Positions 37,377 through 49,254 are shown, numbered from the stretch's first letter. The stretch: DNA of 64,000 bases from Chinchilla lanigera (GCF_000276665.1 NW_004955435.1:2144892-2208891); one strand, 5' to 3'. Program-made: numbers and translations. The notes: generated from the letters alone by a model not told the origin.

Positions 37377-37928
37377 AGAGTTTTATTTCATGTTATGTTA
37401 ATTTGTATCAGCATGTGTTCTCAGTAGATTCCACACACTGACGTTCGCACTCCTGTGTGTAGTTAGTGCATGTGCACAATACATTTCATGTTCTTAATCA
37501 CCCTTCCCTCCTCTCCCTCCATCTCTTGATCCATTTAAGAAGTATCTGTACCTCTACTTCCTCTTATCTACCTTGTATTTTGCTCCTTATTTGTATTTTG
37601 GGTTTTTCTTTTTTTTTCCTACGGTACTGGGAATCGAACTCATGACCTCGCACTTGCCAGGCAGGCACTGTGCCGCTGAGCTAAATCCCCAGCCCCTGGG
37701 TTTCTCATATAAAGGAAACTATGCTATATTTAAGTTTGTGTGTCTGATTTATTTCACTTAAAAGTATGGTCTCAATACGCATCCATTTTCCTACAAATGA
37801 CTCGATTTTATCTTTCTTTGTGGCAAAGTGTTGCTCTGTTGTGTGTACATATGACATTTTCTTTATTTTTGTCCATTCATCTTTTGACAAATATCCTACT
37901 TCCAAGATTTTGCTATTATAAATTAGGC
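37377..37928 (-). mobile_element. Antisense L1 3' end inserted in L1, carrying an ID SINE
   Basis: The plus strand reads tgtctgatttatttcactta, aaagtatggtctcaatacgc and tcctacttccaagattttgc, the reversed ORF2 C-terminus and 3' UTR, similar to 32430-32640. An ID SINE interrupts it at 37609-37696. Confidence 0.75.
37609..37696 (-). mobile_element. ID SINE
   Basis: Reversed ID: T-rich tail, then ggtactgggaatcgaactca, cttgccaggcaggcactgtg and gctaaatccccagcccc. Flanked by tgggtttttc (37599-37608) and tgggtttctc (37697-37706), a 10-bp target duplication with one mismatch. Confidence 0.93.
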
Positions 37929-38140
37929 TGGGCAAAATATATAAATAGAAACTTCTCAAAAAAAGAAATGCAAATGGCCAACAAATTTATCCACTCCATT
38001 AGACAAAGGGAAAATGTAAACAGAAGCCACAATGTTATATCATTTTTCTACAGTTACAATGCCTAATATAAAAAAGACAAAAATAACAAATATTGTCAAG
38101 TATGTGGGAAAAAAAGGGAACTCTTAAACACTATTGGTGG
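37929..38140 (+). mobile_element. Old L1 ORF2 C-terminal segment (middle part)
   Basis: gaaacttctcaaaaaaagaa, then atgcaaatggccaacaaatt and ctcttaaacactattggtgg. The MaLR at 38141 interrupts it. Confidence 0.75.
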
Positions 38141-38885
38141 GAACAGTTAAACTGAATTATCAGTTTGATTGGCTTTAGAGTTGCAAGATTAGTGAAGCAC
38201 ATTTCTGTTTGTGTCTGGTGGGTTATAGAGGCATGACACTGCATATTATAGCTGGTCCCTTGCCCCTAGTTCTCCTCTTTACAATGAAAATGTTTACCCT
38301 GTGCCACTGTATTTTGGGAAAATGTAACTTGCTTCTTAAATTTTCAGGTGTTTACAGCTAAGATTTTGCCTTGAGTCTATAAAGGGACCTGGACTTTGAA
38401 GTACTGCTGGAACTGTAGAGCATTTCTGGTTCTACAAAGGGCTTAACATGGTAGCGTCATGTTAGGTAGAATTATGATCTTGTGTTTGGAGCTGAAGTAT
38501 AGCTTAGGGAGATGTAGTTGAGCATGAAGTTGACAAAGGGTAGAATGTGACAGCTAAACTGGATGATCAGTTTGACCGGCTTGAGAACTAACTGCAGGAT
38601 TAGTCAAGCACACTTCTGTGTGTCTGAGCATGTCGTGGGAGTGCGTCTTTGGGTCCTACAGCAGGTCCTCGGCCCCCTCCCCTCTGGGACTGTTCCTCTG
38701 CACTGCTTCTGATCACTATGACGTGGTCAGCATTCCCCGCCAAGCTCTCCCTCTGTGATGTTTCTACTTTGGAGCCAGCTGAATACTAACTGAACTCTCA
38801 CAAACCATGAATCAAATTAACCTCTGTTCCTTAAATTGTGTGTGGCAGTTATTTTTTTGCAGCAATGGGAAAACTAACCATTACA
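38141..38885 (+). mobile_element. Internally deleted MaLR element
   Basis: 38141-38225 is the first part of a 5' LTR (acagttaaactgaattatca). 38226-38547 is the 3' end of a MaLR interior, homologous to 11820-12100. 38548-38885 is a complete 3' LTR (tgacagctaaactggatgat to gggaaaactaaccattaca) with the caccatgaatc/aataa-type segment before its end. Most of the 5' LTR and interior are missing. It is a different MaLR subfamily from the one at 10223. Confidence 0.8.
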
Positions 38886-39830
38886 GGAGGTTACTCAAAA
38901 ACCTAAAACTAAATCTCCCGCTTATCCAACTATCCCATTTCTGGGTATATATTTAAAAGAAATGGTATTAGTATATCAAAGGACATGTACACACCCATGG
39001 TTACCAACACCTATTCACAGTAGCTAAGCTACATTTCTCATCTAGATGCTCATCAAGGAATGAATGGATGAAGAAAATGTGATATATGTGGAGTAAAATA
39101 ATACTCAGTCACAAAAAGTATAATATTCTGTCATTTGTAGCAAAATTGATAGAAGTAGATGCTAGTGAGTTAAATGAAGATACAGATACAGGAAGATAAA
39201 TACCACTTGTTCTCTGTCATAAGTGGATCTTCAAAACGTCAAATGTCAATCGTCAGACATCAAAACGTCAATCTCAATGTGAAATGGTGATTACTACAGG
39301 TATGAAAAGGGTAGGGGTCAGAGGGTAGACGTGGGTTGAATACGTGATACTAAGACAGTTAGATAGGAGTAATATGTGTTCATGTTCTAGAAAAGTAGGG
39401 TTACTACAATTCATGAAAATGTATCATATGGTTTATGAATAACTAGAAGAGCTCAAAATCTCCAAAAACAATGTATCAGTAAGGTGGGAGAGACAATAAA
39501 TACCCTGAATTGATCAATACATAGTGCATATATACATATATTATAAATATATAATATATTATATATTTAATATACAATATATGTTACGTATAATATAGAA
39601 ATATAATTATAAATATATAATATATGTTATATATTTAATATATTTTATATGTAATTATAAATATATAACATATATATATTTATAATATAAATAAATATTT
39701 ATATATAAATGTTTAATATTATAGAAATGTTAAGTATATTGATTTGATCATTCTGCACTTTTTATATGGGTTAAATTGTCACAGTGTACCATGTGAATTG
39801 TACAATTAAAGTAATAATAAAGAACCATAA
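38886..39830 (+). mobile_element. Old L1 C-terminus and 3' UTR (right part)
   Basis: gttactcaaaaacctaaaac, ctatcccatttctgggtata, then a 3' UTR ending gaattgtacaattaaagtaa and taataaag. An AT-rich array lies in the 3' UTR at 39525-39715. Confidence 0.75.
39525..39715. repeat. AT-rich, self-complementary array
   Basis: Repeated units such as ataaatatataatatat with partial palindromes, almost no G or C over 190 bp. Confidence 0.85.
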
Positions 39831-40462
39831 CCTCTATCTCATTTCATATATAAAATTGTGAAAATATTGAAGATGGAATGTAAATCTAAATGTAAAATGA
39901 AAACTATATGTTTCTGGAAAAACAAAAGTAAAACAATATATTTATCAGCTTCAGGTAAGCAAATAATTCTTTGAAAGGATACAGAAAGTACTAAACTGAA
40001 AAAAATCACTTCATCAAAAGTTATCATTAAATAAAAACTGGAGATAAAAGAAAAAAGGAAATGAATAAAGAAGTCAGTCTAGAAAAATATTATACCCACA
40101 CATATATTTGTAAAATAACTCATTCTACAATATACAAAGAAGTCCTATAAACCCATAATTAAAAGATTCATAACTCAATTAATATAGACAAAAAATTTGA
40201 ACAGGCATTTTAAAAAGGAAAACCTGTAAGTGGACAATGAGTACACAAAAAACTGTGCCCTATCAGATAAAATCAGATTAAACCCACCATGAAACATCAT
40301 TTCACAGCTACAATGGTTAAAAATATTAGTAACACCAAATGTTGATGAGAAAGTAGAAGACGTGGAGCTCTTAAATACTGTTGGTAGGGCAGAGCATAAA
40401 ATGATAGGACCATTTTTGATACTTATTTGAGAGTCTCTTTAAAAAATCGAACATACATACAG
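39831..40462 (+). mobile_element. Second old L1 ORF2 C-terminal segment (left part)
   Basis: cttcatcaaaagttatcatt, then aaaaatttgaacaggcattt and aacaccaaatgttgatgaga are late ORF2. It resumes at 44416, so a 3.9-kb element splits it. Confidence 0.72.
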
Positions 40463-41409
40463 AGAGGTGAAAATAATGGAGAAGTGACAAGCAGCAAAAT
40501 CCACCCTCTCTGAGATCTGAAATCCAGACACGTGCAAAATAACAACTTGGGAAAGAGAAAAACAACACAACAGAAAACAAAACAAGAACCCGATTTCCAG
40601 GAATCGGGAAGAAACTGACAGGAAAGTTAGAGGTTATGGAGAGGGTGAAGAAATGGACCACAGCACAGACAAGGAAAGAAAAAGGCAGCAATCTGGAAGT
40701 TGAATCCAGCCCCTGGGAGGGTGATCCTGCTCCTGCTTCTGCAGATGGAAGTAAGTGCCCCGGGCTCGCTGCTCCAGGGAGAGCCGGTGGACTCTGCTCG
40801 TGGCGTGGGCCAAGAAAGAGCCCATAGATAGCTGTTGAGAACTGCAAAAGCAGCATGAGGTTTGCTCCAAGGCAACTCCTTCTCCATGACGGGCAACAGC
40901 CAGAGAGGGAATCCAACCTGGCACCTGCCGTATTGCCAGAGAGTGCCGAAAGTGGCAGCATTTCGGGAAAGGGTTAATTATTTACCTCTGGAACTCCGAA
41001 CAACTACAAAACAACCCCAATTCAGGGTTCTCAGTATAACCTCCCCACCCCCATGGTTACTGGGACAGAGACAAGAAGAGAAGACAGCTGCAGACAGAAA
41101 GTAGGCCAAACACAGAACTCCGAAGAAGTTTAAGCTCAGGCCAGAAAGCACATGGCCACCGTCCTCCATTGTGCAAACACAAGCCAGGCTTGAGCTGAGC
41201 TCAGAAATGACTGGGTCTCAAAGTGCAAACATTAAGCACTTGATCGCCTGCCCTCCCCACTACACCTGGCAGAAATCTAGGTGTGACTGCCTTTCTCATA
41301 TACCAACATAAGCAAGGCCATACCTCCTCCTGCAGGGTTGCCACAGCTTAGGGTGAACAGTGGGGCCGCTGCAACAGGGTTATAAATCCTCAGGCCACTA
41401 AACTAGGCA

Positions 41410-42090
41410 GATAAAACCATGACTTGCTGGATTCTAAAGTTGTGGATCCTAGAAAGAATGCACTCATTTAAATATATAGAGGTACTGTGAATTGGGAAGA
41501 AATTGTTCAAAAGAAGACAAACTGTGATGGGGAAAGGGGAAAGGAAGAAAGGAAAAAAAAGAAAAAACATGTATACACAGGATAGCAAAGATTGTTATGT
41601 AGCTAGTTTCCCTTAGTTCACTGAAAAGAGGGTTTGTGCTAATGCCGTATAGACAGAATGTCTTCCCCACATCCTCTATTCTCAGTCGCTATCGGGAAGA
41701 CAGCAGTGCACGGTGGACCAACTGCTGTAACCGTCCAACAACCTGGTTTGAAACTCAGCTTCGTTGTTACATTCACCTTTTATTAAAGGAAAGAACAGGG
41801 ACAGGGGGAAGGAGAAAAGAAGGAAGGAAATGTGTATACACACAGGGTAGTTAAGAGACTTTTACTACTAATTTCTACTGGTTTATTGAAAGGAACCATT
41901 AGTGCTTAATTGTCTGATCAACCTTGCATACCTAGATCTGGTAATCTGAGCAGGTACTTGAAGGTAATAATATGCAGTACAACAACCATTATTAATTTCC
42001 TATCATCTTGTTTTGAAATTCTGTATCATTTTTATTTTTTTGTTTTTTGTTTGTTTTTTATTCTCTTTAAAATTAAAATAAATATATACA
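41410..42090 (+). mobile_element. L1 3' UTR insertion with duplicated purine tract
   Basis: Two tandem-like blocks of gggaaagg/gaaggaaag purine tract followed by acatgtatacacaggatagc and gtgtatacacacagggtagt-type segments (41520-41640 and 41785-41900). The common L1 3' end follows (gtctgatcaaccttgcatac to ctctttaaaattaaaataaa). Confidence 0.75.
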
Positions 42091-42340
42091 GAAAAACTTT
42101 TTCTCTGGGGCAATGTTTTTTTCTTTTTCTTTATCTCTTCTTTTTTCTTCACTGATTTATTGGACTGTGGGGGAATTTTCCTTTTCTTTCTTTCTTTTAA
42201 TTTTTTCCTGTTGGTGTTTTCCTTTTTTTCCTCCATTTTTCTCTCCCCTTTTATTTTTATCTTCTTTTTCTCATTTGTTCTTTTCTGTTTCCTATGTCTA
42301 ACTCTGTCCTCCTCATCTCCTATTATTTAATTTTTCAAAT
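42090..42340. repeat. T/C-rich low-complexity tract
   Basis: About 250 bp dominated by ttttctttctttcctt-type sequence inside the 5' part of the HAL1-like element. Short open frames on both strands come from it. Confidence 0.85.
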
Positions 42341-43084
42341 TATCCTCACTTATTTTCCAGTTCCTAATCCTTTCAATCTTTACTAGTATAACCATCAAGC
42401 TTTATTAATCTTTAGTTAACTAACTATATGTCATTCCTGTTATATTCCTTTCTGTTAGTGGATGTACAGTCATTTTAATATTTATTCACTATGCATTAAT
42501 ATTCAGTTTGTCTTAGTGTTTATACTACACTTATCCATATCCTTTGTATGGTTAAGGTGGTATGTTATTGGTTCTTATGGTACATCAATATCCAGTTTGT
42601 CAAGCATGATATTACTGTTGCTGATTTATGTGCTGTTGCCAGTGTCACACAGTTGTTGCTATTAATAGGTTTTCTCATAAGCCAATATTCAGATTACCAC
42701 TGTGTCACTCACAGTACTGTGGTCCATTCCCCAAGAACTGGGTACGGGGCCAATTATACTGCAGCCCCCCAAGTTAATGGAGACAGTTAGATCTGAGACA
42801 CAGGCAAAAGACTATAGTTAGCCACACTCAGAGAGCATCACTGAAAAGCAGATGCTGTCAAAGGAGATATTCATGCTAGCAACAAAGGCTTTCCACTACA
42901 GAGTGCAAACCTCAGTACAAAACAAAACAAAGCAAACAGAAACATGAGAAGACGAGGCAACAAAATGCCTCCCCAAACTCCTAAATCACCCAAAACTGAT
43001 GTATATGGAATAAAAAAGGAGCAGAGCAAAAGCCATACAGAAGAGTTATTTGAAAGGATAAGAGGAGATTAAAAAACAGATCAA

Positions 43085-43182
43085 GGGCTGGGGATGTAAT
43101 TCAGCAGCACAGTGCCTTCCTCACAAGTATGAGGCCCTGAGTTTGATTCCTAGTACCAAATAATAATAATAATAAAAAAAAA
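43085..43182 (+). mobile_element. ID SINE
   Basis: gggctggggatgtaattcag, then tatgaggccctgagtttgat and tcctagtacc, ending in an (AAT)n/A tail. It lies in the ORF1 part of the HAL1-like element. Flanks aaacagatca and aaacaatcaa may be a target duplication. Confidence 0.9.
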
Positions 43183-44415
43183 CAATCAATAGAGTGCTGG
43201 GTGGGCTCACAGAAGATATAATTAAACAAACAATGGGTGTAATAAATAAAACAATCAGGAAATTCACAGAAGACAGTTTTAAAAAAAGGCTGGTTGAGCT
43301 AAACAAATTGATACAAAACACAAATGACCACTTTAACAAATAAATAGAGTTCATGTAATGCATTAAAACTTTTCCAAAAGAAATTTCCAAAATAAATCTA
43401 GGAGATTTAGAATTAGAAAGTATGGGCAGCAAATATGACCAATGTGAGGATTGATAGTTAGAATTAAAAGATAGGGTGAGAGACCAGTTATTCAGAGATA
43501 CCTTACAAACAAGAGACCATGAAAAGTGGATCCAGCAGGTGATAGATGACACAAAGATGACTAACTTAAAGCTAAAAGTAATAAGTGAAACATCAGCAGA
43601 AGCACAAATGGCATAAAAAAATCTGTGTATAGGAAAAATACAGAAAAACTTTCCAAATACTGGTAAAGGAACAGACAGGTAACTGAGGCATACAGAACCT
43701 CAAGTAGCCATGACATATCACTGTAAAAGTCCCAGAAGCCCAACTCAGAGACAAAATCGTAAAAGCTACTAGATAATGGAGGCAAATCACTTATAAATGT
43801 AAACACACTACAGTCACAGCAGAGTTCTCAATACAAACCTTTAAGGTCAGAAGGGCTTGAAGTAAAATTTTTCAAGTCCTAAAATAAAAAAAAAATCTTC
43901 TAAAGCAGACTCATATATCTTGCAAAACTATCTTTCAAGATTTATAAAGAACTATGGCATTTCTATGACAAAGATCATCTCAAGAAATTCATGACTACCA
44001 AATCATTCCTATAAAAAATTCTCAAGGTATCTTAGAAAGATACACCACATCTTAGAAAGATACAATGAAGGCAACAAAAACAATTAGTCAAATATAAAAG
44101 AATACAGCAGACAGAGTGAAAAGTTAAGCAGGAGGGGGAAAAAAGCAAATCAGCCACAAGAAAATACTTCAATGGCAGAAATAAGTCAGTAACAACTCTT
44201 ACTGTAAATGGTCATAATTCTCCAACCAAAAGGAACAGGCTGGCAGAATGGATCTACAAACAAAACCTGACAAAATGCTATACACAGAAACATATTTAAT
44301 TCAAAATGAAATTCACTGATTCACTCCCCATGAACAATGTGATCTTTAGTAATATAAATATGTATTAAGAAATGCTAAAATAATAAAAATTATTTTCCCT
44401 TTTTGAAAAAAAAGC

Positions 44416-44720
44416 ATTTATCTGATGATCCAGTAAATTCATCCTAGAAGTCCATCCACAAGAGAAGTGAAAATGAAAAACAAGTAGGGGCACAAGAATA
44501 TTCACAACAGCATCACAGTTCAACACTGGAAACACTCAACAAGAGAACAAATAAACATTGAGCTCAAATAATACAATGAAAACTACCAGCCCTAAAAAAG
44601 AATTTGCTTACTAATATATGCAACAAGATAGACAACTATAAAGCAAACAAAGGCAGATAACACGCACATGTGCACATGCACATACACACATGCACATGCA
44701 TACACATGAGAAAGAGAAGA
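44416..44720 (+). mobile_element. Second old L1 (right part), ending in a CA-rich tract
   Basis: gatgatccagtaaattcatc, aagagaagtgaaaatgaaaa, then cacaagaatattcacaacag is the ORF2 C-terminus that follows 40462 in a normal L1. A (CACATG)n-like tract occupies 44660-44710. Confidence 0.75.
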
Positions 44721-47430
44721 GGAGGGGGAGGGTGGGGGAGAGAGAAATTATTTTATTCATATGAAGCTTAAGAACAGACAGATAGATCTCTGATGATCTA
44801 AGTCTCAGATGGCACTGGGGTATCTGCCTGCCAAACTACCCAGGGAACTCCTAGTGGGAAGAAAACATCCTGTCCCTCGATTCAGGCTGTAGTTACTCTA
44901 GAAGTGCACAACTTGGAAAGCTAACTTGGCTGAACATAAAATATCTGCTTATTACATGGTAGATAAACACAATGCATTCAAAAATTAAAATTATATTAAT
45001 ACTTAAGTAAGAAGTAGTGAAAAGTCTGTTTTAAAAGTTAATGTTCCCAATTTGGACTATGTCTAAGACTTCTTTCTGTGGTCAGAGTCTTTTGAAGATT
45101 TCATCCAATAAGATGTGAGAGCTTCTTCTCATTTGCAAACAGGAAATGAATTTTTGAGCTTAACCATATATTTCACATATTAGCATCTACACATAAGCTA
45201 GCACACACATGCGTACACACATTGTCAATAATAAACACTGACTATTAAGAACACAAAGAGCATAAAGGATGGAGCTCTGAGGGTAGATATTCTGACCTTG
45301 TACTTCCAGATCACAATTCCTGGATCAGGCAGGCTGCGGAACACCACTCTGCTCAGGAAGCCACACAAGCATGTGGCCCTCCGCAGACTGCCCAGAGCAG
45401 GGCCCCGGAGCCACATTTCAAAAACGTCAACAGATGATCACAAACATTGTTAGCATATGATGAGAGTTTCTGCCTAAATTGATATCTGAGTGTGTCTTTA
45501 CCTCTCAAAAACAAGAGAGAAAGCACTCCAGGGTGCCGTTCCTATTAAAGCCTTGTAATCATAAAATTATCTTCCCAGCTGAATCTTTAAAGAAGATTTA
45601 GCTTATTGCTATGTCAAGTCCATGACGGGTTTGTAATGAAATACCCTTTGCCTCTTTTACTTTTCCAGCCTTTTACATTTTCTGATGAGATTTAGTCTCT
45701 TGTCAAATTGAGGTCATTACTTTGTCAATTGGCAGGGATTTAGGCAAACTGGCCAAGTGTGCAAACCATGATGATTCCCTGCCAGGCAGCAGTTAGCCAA
45801 CTTCTGCTCGCAGGGAAAGACAGCCTAACATGAGGTCCAACTTGGTGGGAAAAGGGTATCTAGACAGTGTCTAATGCACCATATCAAAGAAAAATGTGAT
45901 GCGTATGTTTTTCCTCACTCATGGCTGATTTTTCAGCTTATATTGTTGTCATAAGTGTTTCAGCATCCAAGTGCTTAAATTCTATATAATGATCCTAAAT
46001 AGCATTAAAGTATTCAGATTTTAACAGTGGACACCACAGATGTGTTAAACCCTTTTCCAGAGAGGTGGCAAGAACATCGTTCCTATGCCCCAATAGGAGA
46101 GAAATTTTCAGTAACCTTTGCCAAAACTACTATATATTGTTTTATTCAACAAAGCTCTGAGACACTCTGTAATTCTGTACAAGTCAACAAAAATGATTCA
46201 AATATTCTTTCAAATCTTTTAAAATGTCCCTGCAATCCATGTAAATAGGACTAACAGTCAAAATGTACATCTTGTTTTGAAACATTAGTGTTTATTTTAC
46301 CTGTAGGCAATGGGAAAGAAGATGTGAGAAACGGCACACTCACAGACAGTAAGTGGCATGCAAAGAACTCCTACTTGCACTGTGGAAGACTGGTTCTTTA
46401 TGAGCTCCAGAATATGAATCATAAAACTTCTAGAATTTATGGAATGCTGAAGTTTTATGGCACAGATTTTGAAATCTGAAATTTGAAAATGCCAAGGCAT
46501 TTAACAGTTTCAGAGAATAAAAAATATATTTCCTATCTAGCTGAAGGTAAACCAGAGAAATATAATTTTTATTGCCAAAAGGGCTAGCATTCTAAAGATG
46601 ATAGGCAAATAAAAGGCTAACAAGTTTAATTATTCACAGTGGCACATTTATGGAGAGTATAATGTCACAATCAATGATTACAAGCTCACACAAACCATAT
46701 TGTAATAATTTTACAAGGTGCATTCAGAAGTGAAATAATTTAAAATTTAAAATCGATAGCATTTATGGACATTGGAAAATGTCACATGGAAAATGACAAC
46801 CAGTATTTGTATTGTTTCTGGAGGATTTTTTACATTTCAGATTTTAGTTTTTCCTTAACAGATTTCCTAGTACCTAACAGCAAAAATAAACATTTGCCTT
46901 TTCATGTATCAATTAACCCTTTCAATGATTTGTTAGGTAGCTGTTTTATATACAGGAAAATAGTAAGACTTTGTGAGAACTAAGGTTTTTCTAAGTTTCT
47001 TCCTGGTTTTGTCTATTTTTTAATGTCCTTTTCATTCTTGTATGTAAAGTTGTTTTTATTTTATTTATTTCCTTTCATTCTGTTATGGTTTAAAATAAAG
47101 GCATTGACACATTTTCCACCATAAGGTATTTCTTTGATAAACTCCTGAAATAACCCTTACAATTAAAAATAGAAGAAAATGGGTGAGCTGTATATGAAAA
47201 TTTTCTGTACTATTTCAAAATTTTCTCTGTAAATCTAAATTCATTCCAAACAAAAGTTTATTTTAAAAAATTCCTTATGTAACACTTGGATTCTTTGTGC
47301 TTATATAAAAATAGCAGGTAATCTATATTATTTGGCAAAAACAAAGAAAACAACTTGTAGACACTGGAAATGATTTTCAAAAAATGTAACTTTTATAGTT
47401 GTTCTTTTTAATTGCCATTTTCCACTAAGA
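44720..47430. other. Unassigned intronic sequence
   Basis: No gene recognised. The segment 45290-45420 is GC-richer but without a family signature. The rest is AT-rich. Confidence 0.5.
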
Positions 47431-47454
47431 AAAAACAGCAACAATGGTAGGTAT

Positions 47455-47640
47455 CCCTTACTGAATAGCCTGATACACAGAAGGCTTTATGTGTGGATTT
47501 TTATGTACATTACTTCATTTACAGCTCACAAAATCCCCAAGAGTTGTTTTCATGCTAAAAATAGTTAAATATTTTGCCCTACTGGAAAAGCTCAGATTTC
47601 ACCCAAATATGACTTCCGAAGCAGTGCTGCTTCCCACGCC
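47455..47640 (-). mobile_element. MIR-like fragment (possible)
   Basis: ttatgtacattacttcattt, then acagctcacaaaatccccaa resembles the reversed MIR 3' half. Decayed. Confidence 0.35.
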
Positions 47641-47690
47641 GCTTGCTTTTAGTAAGATGTTTTCATGTCCTTCCTGGTTCCAATACAGCA

Positions 47691-47697
47691 ACACACA

Positions 47698-47728
<31 letters not shown>
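47691..47728. repeat. (AC)n microsatellite
   Basis: About 19 AC units with one AT interruption. Confidence 0.97.
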
Positions 47729-47729
47729 C

Positions 47730-48370
47730 TGCAAACACGTTCCTATGAATCCTAAAAACAAAGGGAAAACCTTGAGATTTTGTAGTGAAAGCTGTTTTCT
47801 TTATGAAAGCATGTAGCTGTCAATTCTAGTCTTTGCTGATACTTTTTTTTAACCACCTAAGAAAGATATATTTAACCAATTGTCCGTTAATGGAGCGATG
47901 TCCAATTGCTTTATATGCCATCAAATTCCTTATCAAGTGAAAAAAGAAACAGAAGAAACCTTAATTTCAGGTTACTTCAGAAACTATGGCAACAAGGCTA
48001 TTTGGCAGCCAAAAGGTGTGAAGCCCAGATTGGATGGATGGGTCTGTTTACACACTCACTTTTACATCACACACAGAGGACGACACACCCCTGCATAAAA
48101 CCAATTATTTAAGCACTTCAAGTGGGAAGTGTTAAAGTAAAATGGCTCATGACTTATGAAGTGTTAAAATAAACGTTTATTCCAACATAGACATATCATA
48201 AGCCATGTATTTAAACACTTTCCACTTCAGAAGACTCACCCAGACAAGATTTCATTTGGTAAAGGAAGTCAGAGGCTAAGAAGACACACGATAAAACTGG
48301 AGATTTTGTGCTACTGTCTGCTTAGCGGGACTCCAATCAGAAGGTAGGAAGGGTGGTTTGGTGCTCAACA
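47730..48370. other. Unassigned intronic sequence
   Basis: Contains an imperfect inverted pair: tggctcatgacttatgaagt near 48142 against catagacatatcataagcca near 48185. No gene seen. Confidence 0.5.
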
Positions 48371-48379
48371 CCTTGTAAC

Positions 48380-48645
48380 AGCTCTGTAGGTGTGGTGAAC
48401 TTCGTCACCGCCATCTGCCCTCTGTACTCTTAGACACCACACTTGACGGACTCTGAGCGCTGGCCACTTCTCAGGGGTTCACCACTGTGATCTAAAACTA
48501 ACCCCCATTTGTACTGGCCCCTGCTCTTCTTTGTCCACTGCTCCTCCCTGGTGCCTCCTTCCAAGATCAGCTTGAGAATCAACTACCAGCACCCAGCTTC
48601 TTGTTTTAGCTTTTGCTTCCACGAAAACTCAAACTAAGACAGCAA
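48380..48645 (+). mobile_element. Possible LTR or DNA-element remnant
   Basis: A GC-richer block ending aaaactcaaactaagacag, a terminus like that of several old LTR families. No family can be named from sequence alone. Confidence 0.3.
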
Positions 48646-48814
48646 GAGCAACTACGGGGCTTGTTTGTGAAGGGTTGTTTATGTCATATTTAGCATTCTG
48701 TATTCTTTCTCAGGAGGCCCTCTGAGAATTTTGAGCAGGGTAGTGACCAGAAAGACAGTATTTTAGACTAAGTAAATGACAGTGATACTGCATATAGCTA
48801 TGGGGATTAAAGTG

Positions 48815-48985
48815 AAAATACATTGTCTGATCAACTTCGCATGCCTGTATCTGGTCATCTGAACAACTACTTTGAAGATAGCAATATGCAATATAACAGC
48901 TATTGCTAATTGCCTATCATCTTGTTTTGAAATTCTGTATCATTTTTATCTTTTATGGTCTTTAAAATAAGAAAGTAATAGATTA
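48815..48985 (+). mobile_element. L1 3' end (5' truncated)
   Basis: ttgtctgatcaacttcgcat to ttaaaataagaaagtaatag, the last about 170 bp of the same L1 3' UTR seen at 41910-42085 and 55505-55640. Confidence 0.85.
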
Positions 48986-49085
48986 GTAGAAGGTCATTAA
49001 AGAAATAAGTCTGTAAATACATGGGATTAGGCTATGTCAAGTCTACAGGGATAGAAAAGAAGGCAAAATTTCATTCACATTTATA

Positions 49086-49206
49086 GGGGCTGGGGATTTA
49101 GCTCAGNNNNNNNNNNNNNNNNNNNNNNNNNNNNNNNNNNNNNNNNNNNNNNNNNNNNNNNNNNNNNNNNNNNNNNNNNNNNNNNNNNNNNNNNNNNNNN
49201 NNNNNN

Positions 49207-49235
<29 letters not shown>
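49086..49235 (+). mobile_element. ID SINE containing an assembly gap
   Basis: Starts ggggctggggatttagctca, then g, is interrupted by 100 N, and ends in a 29-base A-run. Flanked by a perfect 15-bp direct repeat tcattcacatttata (49071-49085 and 49236-49250), so both ends of one insertion are visible. Confidence 0.95.
49107..49206. other. Assembly gap (100 N)
   Basis: Exactly 100 N, a usual placeholder length. It falls inside the ID SINE. Confidence 0.99.
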
Positions 49236-49239
<4 letters not shown>

Positions 49240-49254
49240 TCACATTTATAGACG

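Larger units (their letters stand above)
40463..44415 (+). mobile_element. HAL1-like (half-L1) element with nested insertions
   Basis: 5' UTR-like GC-rich segment 40463-41400, then an inserted L1 3' end (41410-42090), a C/T-rich stretch (42090-42340), then ORF1-type sequence from about 42950 (MPPQTPKSPKTDVYGIKKEQ-like) to about 44050. A remnant of the ORF2 start follows (NSPTKRNRLAEWI-like near 44220). It then ends, after about 170 bp, in gaaaaaaaa at 44405-44415. Having ORF1 but no ORF2 body is the definition of HAL1 elements. All frames are broken. Confidence 0.6.

Noticed and set aside
39525..39715. Replication origin or AT-rich regulatory element
   Set aside because: Better explained as simple-repeat expansion in an L1 3' UTR.
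40371..40961. Minus-strand frame of 196 codons
   Set aside because: Falls across the junction of an old L1 and the GC-rich HAL1-like 5' UTR, with no protein resemblance; a low-stop region.
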